Shown: piece by piece, positions 8,976-16,378 of the stretch
Position numbering within the stretch: the first letter of the stretch is position 1
Layout of the letters: each line of letters starts with the position of its first letter
Source of the DNA: Vibrio sp. Of7-15
GTDB lineage: Bacteria > Pseudomonadota > Gammaproteobacteria > Enterobacterales > Vibrionaceae
Direction of reading: 5' to 3'
Assembly: GCF_022347565.1 (NCBI RefSeq)
Contig: NZ_JAKRGH010000009.1
Coordinates: forward strand, 1-64,000
Length of the DNA: 64,000 nt
The notes under the pieces: generated by a model
Database searches by the model: none
Seen by the model: only the letters and a program-made list of their open reading frames with translations
Told to the model about the DNA's origin: nothing
Made by a program: the position numbers and the translations under genes

Positions 8976-9007
8976 AAGGCGTTAATTCATGTGAATTAAC
9001 GCCTTTT
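8976..9007 (+). terminator. Intrinsic terminator after the barrel gene
   Basis: AAGGCGTTAATTCA pairs with TGAATTAACGCCTT, a 14-bp near-perfect palindrome followed by TTTT. It lies 70 bases after the barrel gene and ahead of the secreted monooxygenase-like gene. Confidence 0.75.
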
Positions 9008-9071
9008 CTTCGTTTTCCTGACAATAAATCTGCTAGCTTTTTGCCACTGATTCGCAATAAGGAAATGACTC

Positions 9072-9416
9072 ATGAAAATCTGGTTATCATCACTTTTACT
9101 GCTTTGCTCTACCTCAATATTTGCCCAAGAAGTGACTCTCATTAATCCATTTGTAGTCCCTCAAGAACATGAGCAGGCAGCCATTGAACATTGGGAAAAA
9201 GCACGAAATTTTCTTAAGAATCAACCCGGCTATATCTCTACCAACCTGCACCAAGCCATTCAGCCAAACAGTAAGTACTTTTTAATTAATGTCGCGAAGT
9301 GGGCATCCCAACAAGATTTTGAAAACGCCACAGCCCGTATGCGCCAAGAAATTCCGCCTCTGAAACTGGACGGTGTTTCTTTTTATCCGGGCCTTTATCA
9401 AGTCATTCGTAACTAA
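9072..9416 (+). CDS. Secreted antibiotic-biosynthesis-monooxygenase (ABM)-like protein
   Basis: This 114-aa protein begins with a signal peptide (residues 1-18, cut after IFA). The mature part fits the ABM dimeric alpha/beta-barrel pattern: VTLINPFVVP, then a helix with EQAAIEHWEKARNFLKNQPGYIST, then FLINVAKWASQQDF. In this fold, family members are small oxygenases, haem-degrading enzymes or ligand binders. A periplasmic ABM protein is uncommon. An AGGA Shine-Dalgarno precedes ATG 9072. The next gene starts 14 bases after the stop, so they form an operon. No catalytic residue set can be assigned. Confidence 0.65.
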   Translation: MKIWLSSLLLLCSTSIFAQEVTLINPFVVPQEHEQAAIEHWEKARNFLKNQPGYISTNLHQAIQPNSKYFLINVAKWASQQDFENATARMRQEIPPLKLDGVSFYPGLYQVIRN

Positions 9417-9430
9417 AAGTGGAAAATAAA

Positions 9431-10120
9431 ATGAAAATACTAACCACAGCTCTGCTTGCATCTCTTAGTCTTTTTGCCTCACAAGCACACAGTGATGCAT
9501 TTGGTGTCAGCCTAAAGTGGGCGACCACTAATTCCCAAGCGGTATTTGAAAACTTTGCTAACCAAAAAAGTGAATTTAACAAGCTGATCCAAGAGGGCAG
9601 TATCCACGATGTGTACATCAGCCAATCAAAAGTGGAGGGTAAAGACTTTCCGCTGATAAAATTTGTTATTGAAGCCGATAGCCAGCAAGCGGTGTTCGAC
9701 AAGCTCAATACTCTGCCTTTCTACCAACAAGAACTTGTCGCCGTTGATCAAATTCGGAACATAGGCACTAAGTGGCTAGATAAAGAGCTTGTACAACAAA
9801 ACTACTCGATGGAGCTGAGTTGGAAGCAACCACAGCAGCACCTAATCGTCGATGAAATATTAGGAAAAGATTTACAGCAAGTGGTAGATTGGAACAGCAA
9901 AGGCAAGGTCACCTCTACTTACCTTAATATTCAAGATGTTGGCGATAAAACAGTACGCCCAATCTACTCTATCGCTGTACTGGCCAATAATGTTCAAGAA
10001 GTACAACACATGGCACAACAACTGGAAGCCATAAACTCAGGTTATGCCTCCGTTCATATCATGCATTTGGGCTTTAAAATGAACATGAACACCTCTTCTG
10101 ATACGCCCGTAAACCTCTAA
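9431..10120 (+). CDS. Secreted protein with two tandem dimeric-barrel-like repeats
   Basis: This 229-aa protein starts at ATG 9431, chosen over GTG 9419 because of the GTGGAAAA ribosome site and the signal peptide that follows (cut near AHS-DAF). The mature part appears to be an internal duplication. Residues about 25-115 and 122-212 share a strand, a helix with FNKLIQEG or LQQVVDWNSKG, a second strand containing VYISQ or TYLNI, an I-x-F/I strand, a Q-x-V helix, and a last strand ending in IGTKW or LGFKM. This resembles muconolactone-isomerase or YciI-like ferredoxin-type barrels fused in one chain. Function unknown; it is probably the partner of the ABM-like protein. Confidence 0.6.
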   Translation: MKILTTALLASLSLFASQAHSDAFGVSLKWATTNSQAVFENFANQKSEFNKLIQEGSIHDVYISQSKVEGKDFPLIKFVIEADSQQAVFDKLNTLPFYQQELVAVDQIRNIGTKWLDKELVQQNYSMELSWKQPQQHLIVDEILGKDLQQVVDWNSKGKVTSTYLNIQDVGDKTVRPIYSIAVLANNVQEVQHMAQQLEAINSGYASVHIMHLGFKMNMNTSSDTPVNL

Positions 10121-10125
10121 CCAAA

Positions 10126-10163
10126 CTAACGAATGGCGCGCTGCTACACCTGCCATTCGTTAG
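10126..10163 (+). terminator. 12-bp hairpin after the secreted-protein operon
   Basis: CTAACGAATGGC pairs perfectly with GCCATTCGTTAG across a 14-base loop, six bases after the stop codon. There is no T-run after it, so it may act as a Rho-linked or 3'-end-protecting structure rather than a classical terminator. Confidence 0.5.
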
Positions 10164-10238
10164 CCACAGCTAAATAAACACAAGAGGTTATCTTCAGCCA
10201 TAATAAATAAAAGCAGCGATGATATTGATCTTTAGTAC

Positions 10239-10274
10239 ACCGTTCAATTAGAATTCACTCAATTTTTGAACGGT
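10239..10274. promoter_or_regulatory. Inverted repeat just upstream of the ToxR-like gene
   Basis: ACCGTTCAA (10239-10247) and TTGAACGGT (10266-10274) are perfect 9-bp arms separated by 18 bases. The right arm ends next to the AAAGG Shine-Dalgarno of the ToxR-like gene. It could be an operator for autoregulation, or an RNA hairpin affecting translation. No binding evidence exists beyond the symmetry. Confidence 0.45.
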
Positions 10275-10286
10275 AAAGGCAAGAGT

Positions 10287-11000
10287 ATGTTAGAAACGTC
10301 CATTGTCATTGGTGGTTTTGAAATCGTACCAACAGAGCAAACTATTACTCGCCTATCCGATCAAAAAACCATCCGATTGTCGAAGTCTGAATGCCTGATT
10401 GTACGTACACTGGCCGAGCAGCCTAATACGACCATCAGTAGAGAGTATCTACTAACTAGTTGTTGGTCTGGAAAAGTGGTAACACACAGCTCCTTAACGG
10501 TAGCTATTAAACACATTCGTACCGCATTTTCCGACATTGGTGAGCCCAATATCATCATCACTGAACCTAAAAAAGGCTATAGCTTACGAGTACCCAATCA
10601 AGCGACCGATTTCACATCACCTTTATCCCCTAGACCTCAGTCACTATCGTCCAATAAGCCAACTCACTCAGTACCTAGATTCGCTTTATGGCAGCGCGAT
10701 AGTATTACCGCAGCCAAACGCTATGGAGTACAGACTGGCTTTTTTTTCCTCACTTTACTGACTTTGGCTAAATATGGACTGTTTGTTGAAACAACGAACC
10801 TAAATGGCATTCCAACACGATACGATGGGATGCCTTTACCCCATCAAATCATCCAATCGATCACTGAATTAGATCTCAATGCCACCGAATTAATCATCTA
10901 CCCACTTGGAGGGCTATGTTCTTCTTATCAAGTGCTCAGTGTATCCGAACAACACATCCAAGATTGGACTGCCTCTATCCCTCAAAGGGACTGTAAATAA
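10287..11000 (+). CDS. ToxR/VtrA-like membrane-spanning transcription regulator
   Basis: This 237-aa protein has an N-terminal OmpR/ToxR-type winged helix (residues about 1-103) ending in the KKGYSLRV hairpin, a Ser/Pro-rich linker, one transmembrane segment (about 147-167) and a short periplasmic part of 70 residues with two cysteines (211 and 236). This is the ToxR/CadC/VtrA layout, in which DNA binding is governed by a periplasmic sensor. ATG 10287 fits an AAAGG site; an upstream in-frame TTG at 10266 lies inside an inverted repeat. The stop overlaps the start of the next gene (TAATG), as is usual for such regulators and their small membrane partners. It is too divergent and too short to be ToxR itself. 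Confidence 0.8.
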   Translation: MLETSIVIGGFEIVPTEQTITRLSDQKTIRLSKSECLIVRTLAEQPNTTISREYLLTSCWSGKVVTHSSLTVAIKHIRTAFSDIGEPNIIITEPKKGYSLRVPNQATDFTSPLSPRPQSLSSNKPTHSVPRFALWQRDSITAAKRYGVQTGFFFLTLLTLAKYGLFVETTNLNGIPTRYDGMPLPHQIIQSITELDLNATELIIYPLGGLCSSYQVLSVSEQHIQDWTASIPQRDCK

Positions 11001-11440
11001 TGAACCACGCTATCCGAAAAGCCATCACTGGCATTATAGTCGCTTTGTTGTTTACGCTCAGCGTTGGGGTTGGCTCGGCACTCTTTACAAACCACGCATA
11101 CGATTTTCGCAGTGAGTATGAGCAATTAGGGCGAGAAACACTGTTGGCTTCATTTAAAAGTGGCCGTACTAAACTTCAGTTTTATGCTTACAACAGCGAT
11201 GAAAAGTTGATCATTTCAAAGCAATTTTTTGGCTATTTTCTTCGTTTTGGGTCTCATTACTTTATTATGGCAAGCGAGCAAGATACGGCGGATGAGCAAC
11301 AGCAGCTCACCACCCGTAGCTTTTTTATTCGCACTTACGGTGACAATGCCTACATGATCTCCGATCAACGAGGCATTTTCATTACCAAAGATGGAAAACC
11401 GCTGCATTTAAACAGCGTGTTGATAGGTAGAAAGCGTTAA
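11000..11440 (+). CDS. ToxS/VtrC/FidL-like membrane partner of the regulator
   Basis: This 146-aa protein has one N-terminal membrane segment (residues about 9-29) and a periplasmic domain of about 115 residues with alternating beta-strand character. Translation is coupled to the ToxR-like gene by TAATG. Size, topology and coupling match the second components of co-component systems (ToxS, VtrC, GrvA's partner FidL), which bind the regulator's periplasmic part and can form a ligand pocket, for bile salts in the case of VtrC. Sequence similarity to ToxS is not evident, so the assignment is by architecture. Its stop overlaps the convergent PEP-CTERM gene by four bases. Confidence 0.65.
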   Translation: MNHAIRKAITGIIVALLFTLSVGVGSALFTNHAYDFRSEYEQLGRETLLASFKSGRTKLQFYAYNSDEKLIISKQFFGYFLRFGSHYFIMASEQDTADEQQQLTTRSFFIRTYGDNAYMISDQRGIFITKDGKPLHLNSVLIGRKR

Positions 11441-12342
11441 CCTTTTAAACGCTGTCTACGATGGAACCCCATTAACCCAACTATGCCTATCCCCAGTAAA
11501 GCCATGCTACCTGGCTCAGGTACAATACTCGGTGGCAATACAGAGCCATTACGCACTTGGAACACATAACGACCATCAGTGGTTAAACCATTAGAATCAA
11601 TAGCCAGTAAACTATCCAGTTCATGATTAAACAAAGAGAGAGGCCCAGGCGTCACAGAAGGAAAACCTGAGTCGAGAAAAGACCCACACACCCCCGATCC
11701 TTCTAGCTCAAAGCTATTACTGGAGCCATTTGACCACCCCGCTCGTGCACAAGAGCCATTACGACCATTTGCGTCTCCCCCACTAGCGGTGCCAGACTCC
11801 CACTGAATTTGATCGTAATTAAACTCAAAATCAAAGTCTCCGGCATTAATATCTGAACGGTCAATCATCACCAGCTGAAAAGAGTTAAAATTATCATGAG
11901 CCGCATTACTGCTAAAGTAATCCACATCCAGCCAGTTGACGCCAAACGCCGCCTGACCACCAATCTCACCTTGTCCATACGTAACAGGGCTTCCAGCAGA
12001 GCGTGTGTCTACATCACCAAAAAATGGCGCTAGGATCTCATTTCCTGTTGTCACCAAATTAAAAGGCGTGAATGTCGACAAAGCGTTATCCATGGTTAAG
12101 TTACCATTATTATTAATGTAACCACCATCTCGAGTATTACCAAAAAAGTTCACCGAAAAACCAAAAGGCACAAAACCTGTCGAGCTGTCATCATTGGGGG
12201 ATAACGTCGATGTTAAAAAATCGGGGTTTGAACGAATAGCTCCAGCGTAAGCTTCGGCAGTGATAACGGTGCAACATAGCGCCAGTGCCGCCAGTGCCGC
12301 CAGTGTGTAGTTAGGCTTAAATATCTTGCTAGGTGTTAACAA
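11437..12342 (-). CDS. Exported PEP-CTERM protein with a nidogen-like domain
   Basis: The C-terminus has the full PEP-CTERM signal: VPEPGSMALLGIGIVGLMGF followed by basic HRRQRLKG. This is the sorting tag cut by exosortase (EpsH). The body (residues about 45-200) resembles a NIDO domain (GFSVNFFGN..GYINNNGNLT..FGDVDTR..FGVNW). TTG 12342 is chosen as start because GGAGAG lies at ideal distance and a clean signal peptide follows (ALAALALCC..AEAYAGA). The upstream ATG 12402 would add 20 residues ahead of the signal peptide. PEP-CTERM proteins typically act in extracellular polysaccharide matrix or floc formation. No exosortase gene is in the window, so it must be encoded elsewhere. Confidence 0.85.
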   Translation of the reverse strand: MLTPSKIFKPNYTLAALAALALCCTVITAEAYAGAIRSNPDFLTSTLSPNDDSSTGFVPFGFSVNFFGNTRDGGYINNNGNLTMDNALSTFTPFNLVTTGNEILAPFFGDVDTRSAGSPVTYGQGEIGGQAAFGVNWLDVDYFSSNAAHDNFNSFQLVMIDRSDINAGDFDFEFNYDQIQWESGTASGGDANGRNGSCARAGWSNGSSNSFELEGSGVCGSFLDSGFPSVTPGPLSLFNHELDSLLAIDSNGLTTDGRYVFQVRNGSVLPPSIVPEPGSMALLGIGIVGLMGFHRRQRLKG

Positions 12343-12470
12343 TGTTTCTCTCCAAAAGTAATTTCCTTTCCTCCCTGACATAAATAACAACCCTGCTGTC
12401 ATGCAGCGATATTTAGACCACTCATTGGGATACGACTGAAGGTATCAAATGACAATCAAACCCCACTTAA

Positions 12471-12486
12471 AGCACGAATAATGCCA
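12471..12486 (-). promoter_or_regulatory. Sigma-54 (-24/-12) promoter for the PEP-CTERM gene
   Basis: Read on the minus strand the site is TGGCATTATTCGTGCT. It has GG and GC separated by exactly ten bases, and TGGCA plus TGCT match the RpoN consensus TGGCAC-N5-TTGCW at most positions. Transcription would start about 120 bases before the TTG start codon. PEP-CTERM genes in other proteobacteria are known to use RpoN with an enhancer-binding protein (PrsR), which supports the call. Confidence 0.65.
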
Positions 12487-12560
12487 CTCGCTCGTAAACC
12501 AATAAGTAACTAAGCTCTTGCTGTAATTTAGAGGCCATCACTAGAGAAATAAACGCCTTA

Positions 12561-12786
12561 TGTAAAAGATAATGACAACCAAACTGGCACTACCTAACTG
12601 AAAACCAAGAAAAGTAGAGATTGAAAACAACATAATGTGGGATAAAGGTGTAAAAAATAGTGACAGTAGAATCACTCATACTGCCTATATTTCTTCACAT
12701 TGAACATAAAAAACAATGAGGCGCTAGACAATATAAGGGCCACAAAGAATTCACCGCAAATCAAGACGGTGTAAAAAAGTCTGACA
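12561..12786 (-). repeat. Three copies of TGTAAA-N6-TGACA, likely enhancer sites
   Basis: Copies lie at 12561-12577, 12649-12665 and 12770-12786, all in the same orientation (plus-strand reading) with exactly six bases between the conserved halves. The two distal copies share 16 of 19 bases including a GGTGTAAAAAA core. They lie roughly 75-315 bases upstream of the sigma-54-type promoter, the usual range for enhancer-binding-protein sites. The binding protein is not encoded in the window. Confidence 0.6.
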
Positions 12787-12954
12787 CTTTCGAAGAAAAA
12801 TGGCGTGGGTAATTATTGCATTATATATCAATAACCTAAAAACAGCTTAATGTAATAAACCGTTCTGTCATCTGTATCACCGGGCAACGCAAGGTAGCCA
12901 AATAGAAGTGAAGTATGACTGTTAGGTTATCTACCTAATAACACTTATGAAGAT

Positions 12955-12993
12955 CAAAAAGCGATATCAGCCATGGCCCATAACTCGCTTTTA
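12955..12993 (-). terminator. Terminator of the flavin reductase gene
   Basis: Read on the minus strand, AAAAGCGA and TCGCTTTT form an 8-bp stem with a 20-base loop, followed by a T-run. It lies about 60 bases after the stop of the minus-strand reductase gene. Confidence 0.55.
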
Positions 12994-13051
12994 GAAAAGT
13001 TTATCCAAAAGTGTTTTGTCCATGGCTCAGTTATTTTATTACAAACCTATC

Positions 13052-13579
13052 TTATCGCAGTAAAGCAATGGCCGCTTCGATTTCAGAGTGAAGCTCAGCG
13101 TTTGTTAGTTTGCCTTCAGCAACATCAAAATTATCATAAAAACTTGGTACAGAAACCGCTGCTTTTACATCACCTGCAAAATACGGCGCAGAGCCTTTTG
13201 CGGCTGCCAATACAGATCCTGCACCACCAGAGCCTGGAGACGTTGCCAAAAGCACCATCGGCTTATCTTGGTACACTTTCATGTCAATGCGTGATGCCCA
13301 ATCAAACAGGTTTTTAAACGCCACACTGTACGATCCGTTATGCTCTGCATAAGAAATCAATACCGCATCTGCCTCACCGATCTTCTGAAAAAAGCGCTTT
13401 GCTGGCTCTGGGTGGCCTAACTCTTTTTCTTTATCTTCGCTGAAAATTGGCATTTCATAGTCATTCAAATCCAAAACTTCAACGTCGGCATTACCAATTA
13501 AATTAGCAGCATAAGTCACCAGCTGTTTATTAATAGACGTTTTACTGCTACTTGCCGCTAAAGCTAATACTTTCATCAT
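13052..13579 (-). CDS. NAD(P)H-dependent FMN reductase / quinone reductase family protein
   Basis: This 175-aa flavodoxin-like protein matches the NADPH-dependent FMN reductase family. It has an N-terminal strand and phosphate loop (LALAASSSKTSINKQL), the YAEHNGSYSVAFKNLFDW segment that contacts the flavin, and LLATSPGSGGAGSVL in the second half. Such enzymes reduce quinones, azo dyes or metal ions such as chromate with NAD(P)H; the substrate cannot be told. A GGAGACA site precedes the tandem ATGATG start. The gene stands alone, with its own terminator downstream. Confidence 0.8.
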   Translation of the reverse strand: MMKVLALAASSSKTSINKQLVTYAANLIGNADVEVLDLNDYEMPIFSEDKEKELGHPEPAKRFFQKIGEADAVLISYAEHNGSYSVAFKNLFDWASRIDMKVYQDKPMVLLATSPGSGGAGSVLAAAKGSAPYFAGDVKAAVSVPSFYDNFDVAEGKLTNAELHSEIEAAIALLR

Positions 13580-14180
13580 TGTCTCCGAGATTATTTATCC
13601 ACATTTTAATTAAAGCAGCCACTCATTTAAAAAGCGCTATATCCTGCTCTGCTAACTAAGCAAGTACCGCGTTAGCGTCTGTAATTTCATAGCCACATGA
13701 GTGTAACCTGTCTATTTTTTGTCAACACCCATTAAAATCTTAAGGTTATTTGTTTGATTTATCTTCAAAATAACGCAGAAATGTAAGCTTGGCGGGTGCT
13801 CAATGATAGTCAGCCCCCCAGAATAGTTCGCTCCAATGATGTCTTTACACCCCAACTTACCGTAAAAACTTCGAGCTATCTCAAAATAACTTAGTCACAA
13901 ACCATCAGGGGAAATCAATGTCGTTTGTATAATCAAGTAGCAAATGATGGAATACTCCACAAACAATCAGACAAAAGAATAAAATTCAGACAGACGTAAC
14001 ATTTTGCGTAATGACTGAACCTACTCACTTCCCCCTACGAAACGCCAAATCATTCACACTATTTATAAAATCATCATTACCATTTAAGAGGAAAGTCACA
14101 ATATATAAACAAAACACTGCTCATCTTAGCTGTTTATAAAATAATCTATCGGCATTCCAATAACATATAAGAATATAATT
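13580..14180. other. Intergenic region with a decayed VOC gene
   Basis: About 600 bases between the divergent flavin reductase and amylase genes. The middle contains a degraded glyoxalase-like reading frame (listed separately). The last 200 bases are A+T-rich and should contain the amylase promoter. No other gene is visible. Confidence 0.5.
13712..13894 (-). pseudogene. Fragment of a glyoxalase/bleomycin-resistance (VOC) protein
   Basis: On the minus strand a 60-codon open stretch follows an in-frame TGA (13897-13895) and ends at TAG 13714-13712. It begins YFEIARSFYGKLG, the typical first helix of VOC domains, followed by GGLTIIEHPPSLHFCVIL, which fits the next strands. No start codon or ribosome site precedes it, the frame is interrupted, and the C-terminal half of a VOC domain is missing. 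I read it as a gene remnant. Confidence 0.5.
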
Positions 14181-15602
14181 ATGCCAAAGAGCACTTTTAC
14201 CAAATCCATAACAAAATCACTTCTTGCTACTTCCGTTGTTGTAAGCTTATTGCCTGCCTACGCACAGGCCGACACTATCTTGCATGCCTTTAACTGGAAA
14301 TACAGCGACATTATCCACCAAGCAGAGCAAATTGCGCAAGCTGGTTATAAAAAAGTACTGATTTCACCGCCGCTGAAGTCCACAGGCCCACAATGGTGGG
14401 CACGTTACCAACCACAGGACATTCGAGTGATTGACTCCCCTGTCGGCAACAAGCAAGATTTACAAGCCCTCATTGCAGCCTTAAAGGCACAAGGCGTTGA
14501 AGTATACGCAGACATCGTACTCAACCACATGGCCAACGAAAGCTGGAAACGAGACGATCTGAACTACCCGGGAAGTGATTTACTTACCCAATACAGCCAA
14601 AATATGGCTTACATGAACCAGCAAAAATTGTTTGGAGATTTAGAGCAAAATCAGTTCTCTGCCAATGATTTTCACCCGGCTGGCTGCATTACTGATTGGA
14701 GTAACCCGGGGCATGTTCAATACTGGCGCTTATGTGGTGGTAATGGCGACACTGGGTTACCTGATCTTGATCCTAACTCGTGGGTGATCGATCAACAAAA
14801 ACGTTATTTACGTGCTTTGAAAGACATGGGAATAAAGGGCTTCCGAGTTGATGCGGTAAAACACATGAGCGATTACCAAATCAACCAAGTGTTTACGCCA
14901 GACATCATCGCAGGCTTACATGTATTTGGTGAAGTGATCACCAGTGGTGGCAAGGGCAGCAATGACTACCACTCTTTTCTGGAACCGTATTTAAATAACA
15001 CCAATCACGCCGCGTATGACTTCCCGCTATTTGCCTCTATCCGAAATGCATTTAGTTATCATGGCAGCTTGTCTCAATTACATGATCCACAAGCTTACGG
15101 GCAAGCACTTCCTAACGACAGAGCCATTACTTTCACCATCACTCACGACATTCCAACCAATGATGGTTTCCGTTACCAAATCATGGATCCAACCAGTGAA
15201 AAACTCGCGTACGCGTACATTCTAGGCAAAGATGGGGGTAGCCCACTTATCTATAGCGATGCTTTAGACCCAAGTGAAGATAAAGATAATGGCCGCTGGC
15301 GTGATGTATGGAACCAAGAATACATGGTTAACATGATCAGCTTCCACAACAAGGTGCAAGGTAAAAGCATGGAGGTCATGTACAGCGATCAATGCTTGCT
15401 GGTCTTTAAACGTGAAAAACAAGGCTTAGTCGGTATTAATAAGTGCGCTGAAAGCCGTACCTACACCATAGATACCCATCGTTTTGAATTTAACTGGTAC
15501 CAACCGTACAACGACACATTAAGCCAGCACAGCGAGACCTTTAGCAGCCGTTATCATGCTCTGACCATTCCGGCGCAAACAGCACGAATGTTGGCGCTAT
15601 AA
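14181..15602 (+). CDS. Secreted alpha-amylase, GH13 family
   Basis: This 473-aa protein has a signal peptide (residues 1-31, cut after AYAQA). The four GH13 motifs follow in order: DIVLNH (about 114), GFRVDAVKH with the nucleophile Asp (about 225), FGEVI with the acid/base Glu (about 255), and THDIP with the third catalytic Asp (about 318). It hydrolyses alpha-1,4-glucan to maltodextrins outside the cytoplasm. The C-terminal beta domain is short and there is no starch-binding module. No maltose transport or mal regulator gene is nearby. The ribosome site is weak (ATAAGAATAT). A hairpin follows the stop. Confidence 0.9.
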   Translation: MPKSTFTKSITKSLLATSVVVSLLPAYAQADTILHAFNWKYSDIIHQAEQIAQAGYKKVLISPPLKSTGPQWWARYQPQDIRVIDSPVGNKQDLQALIAALKAQGVEVYADIVLNHMANESWKRDDLNYPGSDLLTQYSQNMAYMNQQKLFGDLEQNQFSANDFHPAGCITDWSNPGHVQYWRLCGGNGDTGLPDLDPNSWVIDQQKRYLRALKDMGIKGFRVDAVKHMSDYQINQVFTPDIIAGLHVFGEVITSGGKGSNDYHSFLEPYLNNTNHAAYDFPLFASIRNAFSYHGSLSQLHDPQAYGQALPNDRAITFTITHDIPTNDGFRYQIMDPTSEKLAYAYILGKDGGSPLIYSDALDPSEDKDNGRWRDVWNQEYMVNMISFHNKVQGKSMEVMYSDQCLLVFKREKQGLVGINKCAESRTYTIDTHRFEFNWYQPYNDTLSQHSETFSSRYHALTIPAQTARMLAL

Positions 15603-15632
15603 CGACTCATCTTCTTACAAACTCAATGACAT

Positions 15633-15659
15633 GAAGAGCGAGCCACCACTCGCTCTTTC
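15633..15659 (+). terminator. Probable terminator after the amylase gene
   Basis: GAAGAGCGAG pairs with CTCGCTCTTTC across a short loop, 30 bases after the stop codon. Only three T residues follow, so it is a modest intrinsic terminator. Confidence 0.55.
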
Positions 15660-15700
15660 AGGTAGGATATCCCTTCCATATTGGTCATTGGTGTATTGTG

Positions 15701-16378
15701 ATGAAAAAAAGATTCCTGCCTATTCCTTTAATTCTATTAATTCCCATTTTATTGCTGATAACCGTGATTATTGCGGGCGTGTATCGGTTCAGCCTCACCG
15801 ATGAAGAAATATACCAAAAGCAAGGCCGAGCAATCCCAACCGCAGTAAAAGAAGCACCATCTTTGCCAGAAAAAAGCGTCATGAGGCAGCTATTTTCATT
15901 AAAAAGTGCTCAACCATGGCACATCCAATTACCAGATACAGACATCATGGTAGAGCTCAATGATTTCGACGGAAAACACGAAAATAAAAGAGCTATTGGA
16001 AGTTACGTAAATGGCGTAGAAAAAGGCCAACTTGCTGTAAATTACTTTAAACTTCTTCCTATTAATATTGGCGATCCTAGCCAACAGATGACCTTTACTG
16101 TGCCATACACTGTCAGCAACCAAGGTTCAGGTGTTTTTCACTACGTCGGCTTATTTCGATTACACCACATTTCAAAGCACATCGAACAACTAGACAGCCT
16201 TTTCCTAGGAGATCGGATTAAGTTAGACAACATTGAAATCGATGCACCTTTTGATGTGACTGGCAGTATCATTGCGCACTACCACACTCACACAACAGAA
16301 CAAGCCATGAGTGAACAACCAAACCAAGCTATCTCACTAACGATTAAAGTGGAAAACGACCAGCTTAATGCTTATTGA
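15701..16378 (+). CDS. Membrane-anchored periplasmic protein of unknown function
   Basis: This 225-aa protein has one strong N-terminal membrane segment (residues about 6-28) and a periplasmic domain of about 195 residues without cysteines or a recognised motif. The domain is rich in beta-strand patterns and ends with an ISLTIKVEN strand. ATG 15701 follows directly on an in-frame GTG; the ribosome site is weak. The last seven bases overlap the convergent ASCH gene. I do not recognise the family. The N-terminal segment could instead be an uncleaved signal peptide. Confidence 0.6.
   Translation: MKKRFLPIPLILLIPILLLITVIIAGVYRFSLTDEEIYQKQGRAIPTAVKEAPSLPEKSVMRQLFSLKSAQPWHIQLPDTDIMVELNDFDGKHENKRAIGSYVNGVEKGQLAVNYFKLLPINIGDPSQQMTFTVPYTVSNQGSGVFHYVGLFRLHHISKHIEQLDSLFLGDRIKLDNIEIDAPFDVTGSIIAHYHTHTTEQAMSEQPNQAISLTIKVENDQLNAY

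Larger units (their letters stand above)
12343..13051. other. Long upstream control region of the PEP-CTERM gene
   Basis: About 700 bases without a supported gene. It holds a sigma-54-type promoter, three copies of a 17-base element, and at its far end the terminator of the flavin reductase gene (each listed separately). A frame opening at 12973 on the plus strand is the reverse of the reductase gene and is not a gene. Confidence 0.6.

Noticed and set aside
12973..13317. Plus-strand open frame of 114 codons
   Set aside because: It lies opposite the flavin reductase gene and its product is low-complexity Gln/His/Leu-rich, typical of a reverse-strand shadow.
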